Below are positions 16,693 through 24,390 of a stretch of DNA of 64,000 nt, piece after piece. The stretch covers positions 1 through 64,000 of the forward strand of contig NZ_RBRE01000090.1 of assembly GCF_003700275.1 (NCBI RefSeq), read 5' to 3'. Numbering within the stretch: the first letter of the stretch is position 1; each line of letters starts with the position of its first letter. A program made the position numbers and the translations under genes. The notes under the pieces were generated by a model, which was not told the origin of the DNA, searched no databases, and was given only the letters and a program-made list of their open reading frames with translations. Origin of the DNA: Pseudomonas cichorii. GTDB lineage: Bacteria > Pseudomonadota > Gammaproteobacteria > Pseudomonadales > Pseudomonadaceae.

Positions 16693-19113
16693 ATGGCAAA
16701 GCAACCCAACCAACGCCCCGGAATCGATACACGCTGGCAGCGCACCGCCCTGAGCGCCGCACTCGCGTGTACCCTGCTTGCCGGTGCCATTCAGGCTCAT
16801 GCTGAATCAGCTCCCGCGACTGTGGCCACAGCGGAAAAACTATCGCTCAATATTCCTGCGCAACAACTGCGTCAGGCTCTGCTGGACTTCAGTCGCCAGT
16901 CCGGGCAGAACGTACTGCTTGACGGCAATCTGGACGCGAGCTTGCGCAGCGCTGCCGTCGTCGGCAGCTATTCAGCCGAAGATGCATTGCTGAAGTTACT
17001 GCAAAACAGCGGTTACAGCTTCGCCCGCACCGACGCGGCCACGGTCTACCTTGTCCCGGTGGACAACAGGAATGCTGGCAACCAGGTCATCCTTGGTCCT
17101 ACCCGGATTCAGAATCAGGCTATGTACGACGACGGTTCGAGCCTGGGCTATCAAGGCAAACCCTCCTCCAGCACAACGCGCCTGGGGCTGAGCGACAAGG
17201 ACACACCGCAGGCGATCACGGTCGTTACCCGCGAGCAAATGGACGATTTCAAACTCAACAGTGTGAAAGAGGCGCTGCGCAACGCGCCTTCAGTTACTGT
17301 CGAGCAGTTTGAAACTGATCGCACCGCCTTTACTTCCCGTGGCTTCAAGATCGAAAACTTTGAATACGATGGCATGAGCCTGCCTTTCTCGGGCGGCGTG
17401 CTGGTCGGCGATCAGGACATGACCGAATTCGAGCAGGTTGACGTGCTGCATGGCGCCAACGGGCTCATGAGCGGTACGGGGGATCCGTCGGCCACGGTCA
17501 ATCTTGTCCGCAAGCGGCCTACCGATAACTTCCAGGCCAGAATCGACAGCAGCATCGGCTCCTGGGACAACCGCCGGCTGGGTCTGGATGTATCCGGCCC
17601 CCTGACTGACAGCGGCAACGTTCGCGGACGCTTCATCACTTCGCACGACCAGGGTAACTCCTACCTTGACCACTATAGCCACGAGGTCAACGTGGCAGCA
17701 GGCCTGCTGGCCTTTGACCTGTCCGATGCCGACACCCTGACCGTCGGCTTTACCCAGCAAAACAGCTACTCGAATGGCAGCACCTGGGGCGCCTTGCCGA
17801 TCGCCGATTACGCGGGCAACCGCATTCACTACAGCAGCCGCAGCTCCAGCGTCGGTCAACCCTGGACCTACTGGGACGTGCATACCAAACGTGCATTCGT
17901 CGAACTGACACACGCTTTCGACAATGGCTGGGCCAGCACCCTCACCCTTGCCGGAATGAGTCAGGATTCCGATACCAAAATGCTCTACGCCATACCGGCA
18001 ACGGCCAGCGATGCCTACGCCTATATCAACCGCACCACCAGCACGGAACATCAGGTGACGGGTGAGGCGAGATTATCCGGGCCTTTCAGATTGCTCGGAC
18101 GCGAACACGAATTGACCCTGGGCGCCAATTACGGACGTACCCATCATGACGAGCGCGGACACTATAGAGATGCATCGGGCAACCAGCTTGTCAGCCTCGC
18201 CGATGCACTGGCCGGTAACGTGGTACAGCCTGCCTTGACCTACACCGACGACCTCAATACCCAACTGTTCACCGACCGACAAAAAAGCATATTCGCCGGA
18301 GCGCGCTTCAGCCTTATGGATGAACTGCACTGGATCGCCGGGGCACGCATGCTCAGCGCCGATGGCGAGGGGGCTGGCTACGGTTCGCCGCACAACACGC
18401 GAGTACACGGCAAGGTAACGCCATACACCGGCCTGGTTTATGACCTCACCCCGCAATGGAGCCTTTACACCAGTTGGACCGAGATCTTCAAACCCCAGTA
18501 CGTGCGCAGCACCAGCGGCGGAATAATCCTGCCACTTGAAGGAAAAAGCATCGAGGCCGGAGTGAAAGGACTTCTGCTCGATGAACGACTGACTGTCACC
18601 GCTGCGGTATTCAAGACCGATCAGCAAAACGTCGCCGAACTCACCGGCGAGATAGTCGGAGGCCAATACGTGTATCGCGGCACCAACGTCAAAAGCCGGG
18701 GCGTCGAGCTGGGTGCTTCCGGCGAGGTACTGCCGGACCTGGAACTGTCTGGCGGCTATACCTTTGTGCGAATCGAAGACGACGACGGGGACAACGCTCG
18801 CAAGTACATCCCCACTCATAGCTTGCGCGGCAGCCTGACTTACCGCCTGCCCGGCCTGCCCCAGGCCAAAGTCGGCACGCGCATCCAATGGCAAAGCGCA
18901 ACCGAGCTGGATACCAACAGTAATGTCCGGCAAGAGGCCTACGCTCTGGTGGACCTGATGGCCAGCTACGACTTCGACGATCACTGGAGCACATCGCTGA
19001 ACATGAACAACGTCACCGACCGCAAATACCTGCTGTCGCTGTATCAATCGGCGGGTTCCACCAACTATGGCGCACCGCGCAATCTCACGGCATCCGTTAC
19101 CTGGAAGTATTGA
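16693..19113 (+). CDS. TonB-dependent siderophore receptor with signalling (STN) domain
   Basis: The 806-residue outer-membrane precursor has a signal peptide ending at about A37, an STN signalling domain at about 50-125 (LNIPAQQLRQALLDFSRQSG), a plug domain starting near KDTPQAITVVTREQM, and a 22-strand-type barrel ending in the aromatic tail TWKY. The plug contains SRGFKIENFEYDGM, typical of FpvA/FoxA/FhuE-like ferric-siderophore receptors. The STN domain and the upstream FecI/FecR genes show that it both imports and signals. The exact siderophore is not readable. Confidence 0.92.
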   Translation: MAKQPNQRPGIDTRWQRTALSAALACTLLAGAIQAHAESAPATVATAEKLSLNIPAQQLRQALLDFSRQSGQNVLLDGNLDASLRSAAVVGSYSAEDALLKLLQNSGYSFARTDAATVYLVPVDNRNAGNQVILGPTRIQNQAMYDDGSSLGYQGKPSSSTTRLGLSDKDTPQAITVVTREQMDDFKLNSVKEALRNAPSVTVEQFETDRTAFTSRGFKIENFEYDGMSLPFSGGVLVGDQDMTEFEQVDVLHGANGLMSGTGDPSATVNLVRKRPTDNFQARIDSSIGSWDNRRLGLDVSGPLTDSGNVRGRFITSHDQGNSYLDHYSHEVNVAAGLLAFDLSDADTLTVGFTQQNSYSNGSTWGALPIADYAGNRIHYSSRSSSVGQPWTYWDVHTKRAFVELTHAFDNGWASTLTLAGMSQDSDTKMLYAIPATASDAYAYINRTTSTEHQVTGEARLSGPFRLLGREHELTLGANYGRTHHDERGHYRDASGNQLVSLADALAGNVVQPALTYTDDLNTQLFTDRQKSIFAGARFSLMDELHWIAGARMLSADGEGAGYGSPHNTRVHGKVTPYTGLVYDLTPQWSLYTSWTEIFKPQYVRSTSGGIILPLEGKSIEAGVKGLLLDERLTVTAAVFKTDQQNVAELTGEIVGGQYVYRGTNVKSRGVELGASGEVLPDLELSGGYTFVRIEDDDGDNARKYIPTHSLRGSLTYRLPGLPQAKVGTRIQWQSATELDTNSNVRQEAYALVDLMASYDFDDHWSTSLNMNNVTDRKYLLSLYQSAGSTNYGAPRNLTASVTWKY

Positions 19114-19191
19114 TTCTGCATTAACTATTTAGCGCTTCTCCTGCAACAAGTCGCGACACGCTCACAGGATTCCATACACGAGGTAAATCCT

Positions 19192-22086
19192 GTGAGCCCG
19201 ACCAGTAATTCCATAACCGCGCCACCTCCTTCCCGCGATCAGACAACCCTGGAAGCCATTGCCCGGCGTCTGGCCGAAAGCTGCCCCGACATGCGCCAAC
19301 AGGCCCTGGAAAACGCCAGGAATATCCTCAAGAAACATACCGGCCAGGATGTTTCTCCCGACACGATCTACTGGCATCGCTTCCCCTCTTCGGTCAGCAG
19401 CAGCGTTACCTTCAATGGCTGGCAACATTATGGGCCGCCGAGTGAGTCCATGACCCTGCCACAGCTGATTCTGCATCGATTCAATGCAGGGGATCAGGAC
19501 AATGCAGACGAGCTGGACACCATGAGCGGCTTTTACAGAGCAGATCCGCAAGCCGGTACCTACGATCAACGCACTGAAGTAAAAATGCTCGTTGCAGATG
19601 TGATGAACGATTTGTGGGCTATCGATTTCAGCGCGCAATACAAAGAGAAACTTGCCAGTTTCTGGCAACACTGCGCCGAGGACTTTCGTACTCTCGCCAA
19701 AGCCAACTTCCTCTCCAAGGCCCTGGATGATCGGCACAGCGGTCATTTGTCCGTCATGGATTTCCAGTCGCTGATCCAGGCCGTCGCGGGCAATATTCAC
19801 GCCCCGCTTCAGTTGTCGATGCTGACCGCCACCGCGAGCGCGCCTGCCAGAATGCGCGTCACAAGCTTTGATATCGGCGGTCATGAAGCCAGCGATATCC
19901 TGCGCATCGTTACTCCCAGGGGCCGACAGATTATCTACATACCCGGGGAAATATCGCCGATTCAGGTTTTCGATACCCATGACCACTTGATGGAATGGCT
20001 GATCAGCGCAACAGCGAAAGTCGAAGACCGGGCGCGGTTTCTCTCGCACTTCCCGCTTTCAATGCGCCATGAAATCAGCAATGACATCGGCCTCAACCAC
20101 CTGATGGACCTGATGCCTACCGCCAGCGCCTCATTGATCAATCAAAATGATCGCGATCTGGGCATGGATGCCTTCACCTGGCTCAGGGACAGCGCCCGCA
20201 ACCGCATGCATGCCGACGCCGAACTGTCCATGCGCTCCAATGCCGACCTGCGCAAACAGATGTGGATCGGCTATCTGAATGCGTTCTCCCATGTTCTTGG
20301 CCCCCTGGCGGCAATCGACTGGCCCATTGCACTGGCTGTGGTGGGTGCCGGGCTGGCGGACATGGGCCTGAACATCGATCAGGCAGTCAACGGCCATAGC
20401 ACCGCCGAGCGCAAGGCGGGGGTTATCGGAGCTATCACCAGTGGCATCGACGTGCTGTTCAACAGCCTGTTTCTGGTCAGCGGCTTTCCGGAAACAGACC
20501 CGCCCCATATTGATCCCGAAGTAGCACCGCCCATTCCTGCCGAGGCTGAAGCAGCGATGGACCCTGTCACGGCACTTGATGCAAGTCCCGAGCTTGCCGA
20601 CCCACCGGAGTTGCCCGAGTACTTCAATGCCTCAATCCCGCTCAGCGGCTCTCAGGTGGCGAAAAGTGGCCGGATGCGGGGTATTTATCAACTGTCTGAC
20701 GGCAGTACCTACGTGTCGATGCATGGCGAGACTTATCGCGTTCGCTACATCAACGAACTGAACGGTTGGGCCATTATCGATCCCAACAATCCTTTCTCGT
20801 TCTACCGGAATGTGCCGATACGCATCAACGCAGCAGGGGAATGGGAAGCGCTCAATAACAATGGCCTAAGGGGCGGCGGGCCGGTGGCGTCACGCCTGAA
20901 CCTGTCACGCATCAATTATCCACTCAGGGCCAGCGTCTACGATGTTCCCGAAAGCATGAAGCCAAGCCTGCTCGATGCAGCCAACGGTGAAGACCGCAGG
21001 GTTTTGCAGGGTGACTGGGTCAGGAACGATACCTGGAGAGATCCCTATATCGAATTCAGAGTCATCCGGGAGCGATTGCGTAGCGATGCCTTCGAGTTCT
21101 TCAGGCAACTGGAAGTGCCGGCCAGACCCAAAATGCCGCGACTCGAAGCTTCTGACACCTGCAAATCCACACTGCAGAAAATATTGGCCAATGCTCCGGG
21201 CCTGGTTATCGGGGAAAGCCACGCCGAATTGGGCAGCAAGAAATTCCTCATCGAGAACATGCGTCTGTTGAGAAAGCTCAACGTCAAAACGCTGTACATG
21301 GAACATCTGCTCAACGACTTTCACCTGCAGGACCTGAGAAAACTTGCCCAGTCAGGACGCATGCCCAGCACTCTGAAAACCTATCTGAAAAGCCTCGACG
21401 CTGGCCACAACACCGACCCCATGGGGCAATACACCTTTCTCGAACTGGTGAAAGCCGCAGCTGAAAACCACATCCGGATCCAGCCCATCGATTGTATGGC
21501 CAGCTATCGGATTATCGGCATGGAAGACTCGAACCGCCTGCTGCGCATCAAAATGATGAACTACTTCGCCCACACCACCATCCAGAGCGATATACCCAGC
21601 CTTGGCCCGACCGATAAATGGGTGGCGCTGGTCGGCAATGCCCACGCCAATACCTACAAGGACATCCCAGGCATCAGCGAACTGGAAGGCGCCATCGGCA
21701 TACGCGCCGAAGACGTCAGCCTGGGCCAGCCCGAAGGCTTTTCGGTTGATCCCGGACGAGTCATGGAAGGCGAAATCGGCACCCTGCCCACGCTGGTCAA
21801 AAGCGACTTCAGGATGCAGACGGCCATCAACAAGGTGTATCCACGCCCGACGATAGAAAGCCGCCTGATACTTCCGGGAATGTTCGTCATCGATAAAAAC
21901 ACCAGCAGCCCGCTACTGATCCACCGCGCCTCGGACGGCACTGTGGTGCGCACGGCCATCAAAACCAGCCGCAGCAAAATCTTTATCGAACGCCCGAGGT
22001 GGCCGGCCATCAGCGGTCGACGTTTTGACAATCTGGGGGAGTTGGCGACATCGCTCAAGTTGATGGGGATGAAGGATGTTTCTTGA
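19192..22086 (+). CDS. Candidate large protein toxin: dermonecrotic-toxin-like N-terminus and GESH (Tiki/EreA/ChaN-fold-like) C-terminus
   Basis: The 964-residue protein starts with GTG behind GAGG. The first 350 residues resemble the DUF6543 dermonecrotic-toxin-like region of Pseudomonas (WAIDFSAQYKEKLASFWQH, then GHLSVMDFQSLI). Residues about 357-425 contain two hydrophobic stretches that could insert in a membrane. A module around 500-560 (YVSMHGETYRVRYINELNGW, then DPNNPFSFYRNVPI) is one I recall from RHS-like and toxin proteins. The C-terminus has GESH at 674-677, YMEH with E704, and GNAH with H818, resembling the glutamate/histidine core of the erythromycin esterase / ChaN / TraB-Tiki fold. 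No signal peptide or immunity gene is seen. It follows the receptor gene by 78 bases. Confidence 0.6.
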   Translation: MSPTSNSITAPPPSRDQTTLEAIARRLAESCPDMRQQALENARNILKKHTGQDVSPDTIYWHRFPSSVSSSVTFNGWQHYGPPSESMTLPQLILHRFNAGDQDNADELDTMSGFYRADPQAGTYDQRTEVKMLVADVMNDLWAIDFSAQYKEKLASFWQHCAEDFRTLAKANFLSKALDDRHSGHLSVMDFQSLIQAVAGNIHAPLQLSMLTATASAPARMRVTSFDIGGHEASDILRIVTPRGRQIIYIPGEISPIQVFDTHDHLMEWLISATAKVEDRARFLSHFPLSMRHEISNDIGLNHLMDLMPTASASLINQNDRDLGMDAFTWLRDSARNRMHADAELSMRSNADLRKQMWIGYLNAFSHVLGPLAAIDWPIALAVVGAGLADMGLNIDQAVNGHSTAERKAGVIGAITSGIDVLFNSLFLVSGFPETDPPHIDPEVAPPIPAEAEAAMDPVTALDASPELADPPELPEYFNASIPLSGSQVAKSGRMRGIYQLSDGSTYVSMHGETYRVRYINELNGWAIIDPNNPFSFYRNVPIRINAAGEWEALNNNGLRGGGPVASRLNLSRINYPLRASVYDVPESMKPSLLDAANGEDRRVLQGDWVRNDTWRDPYIEFRVIRERLRSDAFEFFRQLEVPARPKMPRLEASDTCKSTLQKILANAPGLVIGESHAELGSKKFLIENMRLLRKLNVKTLYMEHLLNDFHLQDLRKLAQSGRMPSTLKTYLKSLDAGHNTDPMGQYTFLELVKAAAENHIRIQPIDCMASYRIIGMEDSNRLLRIKMMNYFAHTTIQSDIPSLGPTDKWVALVGNAHANTYKDIPGISELEGAIGIRAEDVSLGQPEGFSVDPGRVMEGEIGTLPTLVKSDFRMQTAINKVYPRPTIESRLILPGMFVIDKNTSSPLLIHRASDGTVVRTAIKTSRSKIFIERPRWPAISGRRFDNLGELATSLKLMGMKDVS

Positions 22087-22152
22087 GGTGTGAAGGTGTA
22101 AGGCCGGATGGGAGCGTTGGGGTTATCCGGCCTTTGGTTTGCTTGCCGTTTT

Positions 22153-23046
22153 TCAAACCAGCATCGACTGCTGGGCGGAGATACCCGCCGTTGCTCCATG
22201 CGATATTGCCAGAGTGACGGAGGCCATGAGAGGGTTCGCAAGGTCGCCCGCGGCATAGACGCCTGGCACGCTGGTTTCGCGGCGCTCGTCGACCTTGAGA
22301 GCGATGCCGAAGGGCGTATTGACGGTGGCGAGACCCAGTGATTCATGCAGGTTTGCGGACGGTTTGTTGCGCGGATGCGCGAACAGGATGTCGACCGCGA
22401 CATCGGGACAGGTATCGAGCCTGACGGTGGCACCATGGCTCCCGTGATGGACGATTTCGGTGATCCGATCATCGATAACAGGTATGTGGCGGCGCGCCAG
22501 ATCAGCCTGGATGTCGGGCGGAATGTCGTGACCATCGGCGAAAACCGTCAACGCGTCGGTCCAGTCGTGGTACAGCCTGACATAGTTGTGCGACTGCGGG
22601 CCGGACCAGACGAGCCCCCAATGCTGGCCGGAGACTTCAAAGCCGTCGCAATATGGGCAGGGTACGATGGATGTGCCCCAGCCTTCTGCAAAGCCCGGAA
22701 CATCAGGCATCTGGTCGGCGACGCCATAGCTCAGGATCAGGCGGCGCGCCCCAAGGTCCTCACCATCGCCAGTGAGTACGCAAAAATTATCAATGGCACC
22801 GGAGACGCTTTCGGCCCGGGCATTGATGAGCCTGATGGAGGGATAACGCGCCAGTTGCTGCCTCGCCTCGGCCAGGATGTCCAGCGGAGGCTTGTGATCG
22901 TGACCGAGCAACCCATGCGAGTGGCCAGCGAAACGATTGCGCGGCAGACCGGTATCGAGAACGATGACTTTGCGCCGGGCACGACCAAGCTGCAGGGCGG
23001 CGGCAAGACCGGCAAAGCTGCCGCCGATGATGATGACGTCATTCAT
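22153..23046 (-). CDS. Thioredoxin-reductase-like NAD(P)/FAD-dependent oxidoreductase
   Basis: The 297-residue protein has an N-terminal FAD-binding motif (IIIGGSFAGLAAALQLGRA), the redox pair C130-P-Y-C133 in VPCPYCDGFEV, and the C-terminal FAD motif PGVYAAGDLANPLMASV. This is the low-molecular-weight thioredoxin reductase fold. The NADPH-binding segment is poorly conserved (WSGPQSHN in place of GxGxxA), so it may be a ferredoxin-type or dithiol oxidase relative rather than a true reductase. It is divergent from a TetR gene, its likely regulator. Confidence 0.85.
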   Translation of the reverse strand: MNDVIIIGGSFAGLAAALQLGRARRKVIVLDTGLPRNRFAGHSHGLLGHDHKPPLDILAEARQQLARYPSIRLINARAESVSGAIDNFCVLTGDGEDLGARRLILSYGVADQMPDVPGFAEGWGTSIVPCPYCDGFEVSGQHWGLVWSGPQSHNYVRLYHDWTDALTVFADGHDIPPDIQADLARRHIPVIDDRITEIVHHGSHGATVRLDTCPDVAVDILFAHPRNKPSANLHESLGLATVNTPFGIALKVDERRETSVPGVYAAGDLANPLMASVTLAISHGATAGISAQQSMLV

Positions 23047-23097
23047 GGTGATAGGCTCCGCGCTATGGATGAAGAGAGATTGGCTTGCAGATTTAAG

Positions 23098-23143
23098 ATA
23101 CTCTTAAGTACCATAATTAAAGAATTAAAATACTGTCAAGTAC
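23098..23143. promoter_or_regulatory. Two operator-like copies of ATACTSTYAAGTAC between the oxidoreductase and tetR
   Basis: ATACTCTTAAGTAC (23098-23111) and ATACTGTCAAGTAC (23130-23143) match at 12 of 14 bases; each has TACT/AGTA palindromic ends. Their starts are 32 bases apart, about three helical turns, in an AT-rich 107-base divergent promoter region. The second copy ends 10 bases before the tetR ATG. This is the layout expected for a TetR dimer repressing both genes. Confidence 0.6.
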
Positions 23144-23153
23144 TGGAATTTTT

Positions 23154-23801
23154 ATGACCGAAGACAGCCAGAGCCGGCGCGGCCGGCCCGCCAACGAGGC
23201 GCTAGGCCAAACGATCATCGACGCCGCATACGAACTCTTTGTGGAATTGGGTTTTCAAGCAACGACCATGGACAAGGTCGCCCAGCGGGCGAAGATATCC
23301 AAGCTAAGCATCTATCGGCACTTCGAGAACAAGGAGGCGCTGTTCAGCGCGACCATCGCGGCCCGCTGCCATCAGTTTGCACCACAGGCTCTTTTTGAAA
23401 GCTTCGACGGTTCGGCCGAAGATCAGCTCATGGCGGTGGGGTCATCTCTGCTTCGCACGCTGTTAAGCCCGGACGTCCGTAGTGTCGAAGTCATGATCAT
23501 GGCCGACAAGACCAATCAAAAGTCGTTAAGCAAACGCCAATACGAAGCCGGCCCCGCCCACGTCATGGCCCAAATCGAGGCACTGTTGCGTCAGTTGCAT
23601 GCGAAGGCCGTTTTGAACGTACCCGACCCTATCCAGTCCGCCCGCTTGTTTGCCGCGCTTATCAAAGGATCCGATCTCCTGATCATCGCCCGCTTCGATG
23701 AAGCGAGAGCAGAGAACGACAACGAAATCGAATCCTATTGCCGGTCGGCCGTCGCCATGTTCATCGCGGCGCATGGTGGCAACGACCACGTGAGCGGATA
23801 A
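23154..23801 (+). CDS. TetR-family transcriptional regulator
   Basis: The 215-residue protein has a TetR helix-turn-helix at about residues 17-62 (GFQATTMDKVAQRAKISKLS, then IYRHFENKEALF) and a helical ligand-binding C-terminus with no recognisable ligand signature. It is divergent from the flavin oxidoreductase gene and very likely controls it and itself through the repeated motif between them. The start at 23154 has only a weak ribosome site (GGA). Confidence 0.88.
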   Translation: MTEDSQSRRGRPANEALGQTIIDAAYELFVELGFQATTMDKVAQRAKISKLSIYRHFENKEALFSATIAARCHQFAPQALFESFDGSAEDQLMAVGSSLLRTLLSPDVRSVEVMIMADKTNQKSLSKRQYEAGPAHVMAQIEALLRQLHAKAVLNVPDPIQSARLFAALIKGSDLLIIARFDEARAENDNEIESYCRSAVAMFIAAHGGNDHVSG

Positions 23802-24046
23802 GCATTTGATCCAGCGCGCTCAAGGCCATAGTAGAGACTGGAAAACAGTTGCTGCTGACATCTGCGCTGCTTAGCGTTCTCGATACCATACCGGCATTCC
23901 TTATCCGTGACATGGTATCGAGGTAGCTCTCTCACATACATGCAATGTGCGTCATTAAAAACGCCATTGATAATTCGCTCTCGTAAACAGATCTGCGCAT
24001 CTCCCAGGCGAGTCGGCCATCTGAGCCCCACGTAGCCATTGATCAT
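23735..24046 (-). CDS. Unrecognised 103-residue ORF, possibly a remnant
   Basis: The frame overlaps the last 67 bases of tetR on the other strand, so its end may not be original. Its amino acid make-up (many R, Y, C, Q) looks like a protein, for instance YVRELPRYHVTDKECRYG, but I recognise no family. An ATG at 24046 and a GTG at 24049 sit directly after the stop of the fragment at 24050-24214, an operon-like join. It may be a degenerate gene brought in with that fragment. Confidence 0.3.
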   Translation of the reverse strand: MINGYVGLRWPTRLGDAQICLRERIINGVFNDAHCMYVRELPRYHVTDKECRYGIENAKQRRCQQQLFSSLYYGLERAGSNAYPLTWSLPPCAAMNMATADRQ

Positions 24047-24049
24047 CAC

Positions 24050-24214
24050 TCACTCAAAGCCGGACCACGAACCAAACTCCTCGGTGCCTAATTCCTCTTC
24101 AACGTTTTTCATTGCGGCAAGCATCGCCTCCGGAAAAAAGCGCCAATCGTCGTAGATGACAGCCCACTGGGCGTTAACTGTCGATGCTGTTCGACGGCGC
24201 TTGACTCGCTCTAA
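24050..24214 (-). pseudogene. C-terminal gene fragment without a start
   Basis: An open frame of about 54 codons ends in TGA at 24050-24052 and has protein-like composition (VNAQWAVIYDDWRFFPEA, then MKNVEEELGTEEFG). Upstream it hits TAA with no usable start before the conserved-looking part, so it seems to be the 3' end of a truncated gene. The family is not recognised. The rest of the 23802-24390 gap, up to the GGDEF-EAL gene, shows nothing clear. Confidence 0.35.
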
Positions 24215-24390
24215 TTATTACGGCCGACTGACGGAACGAAATCAAAGTGCCACTAGTCGTAAAGATTGTAGAAACCAGAGTGTCTGGCCGACACGGTCCC
24301 ATGAGAGGAGTGCTTGGCTCTACTCGGTCCGGTCTGGAAAGGATAATCCGTTCAGTTATTTATCTGGTTGTATTTTCAGAGCGTCGCCTG

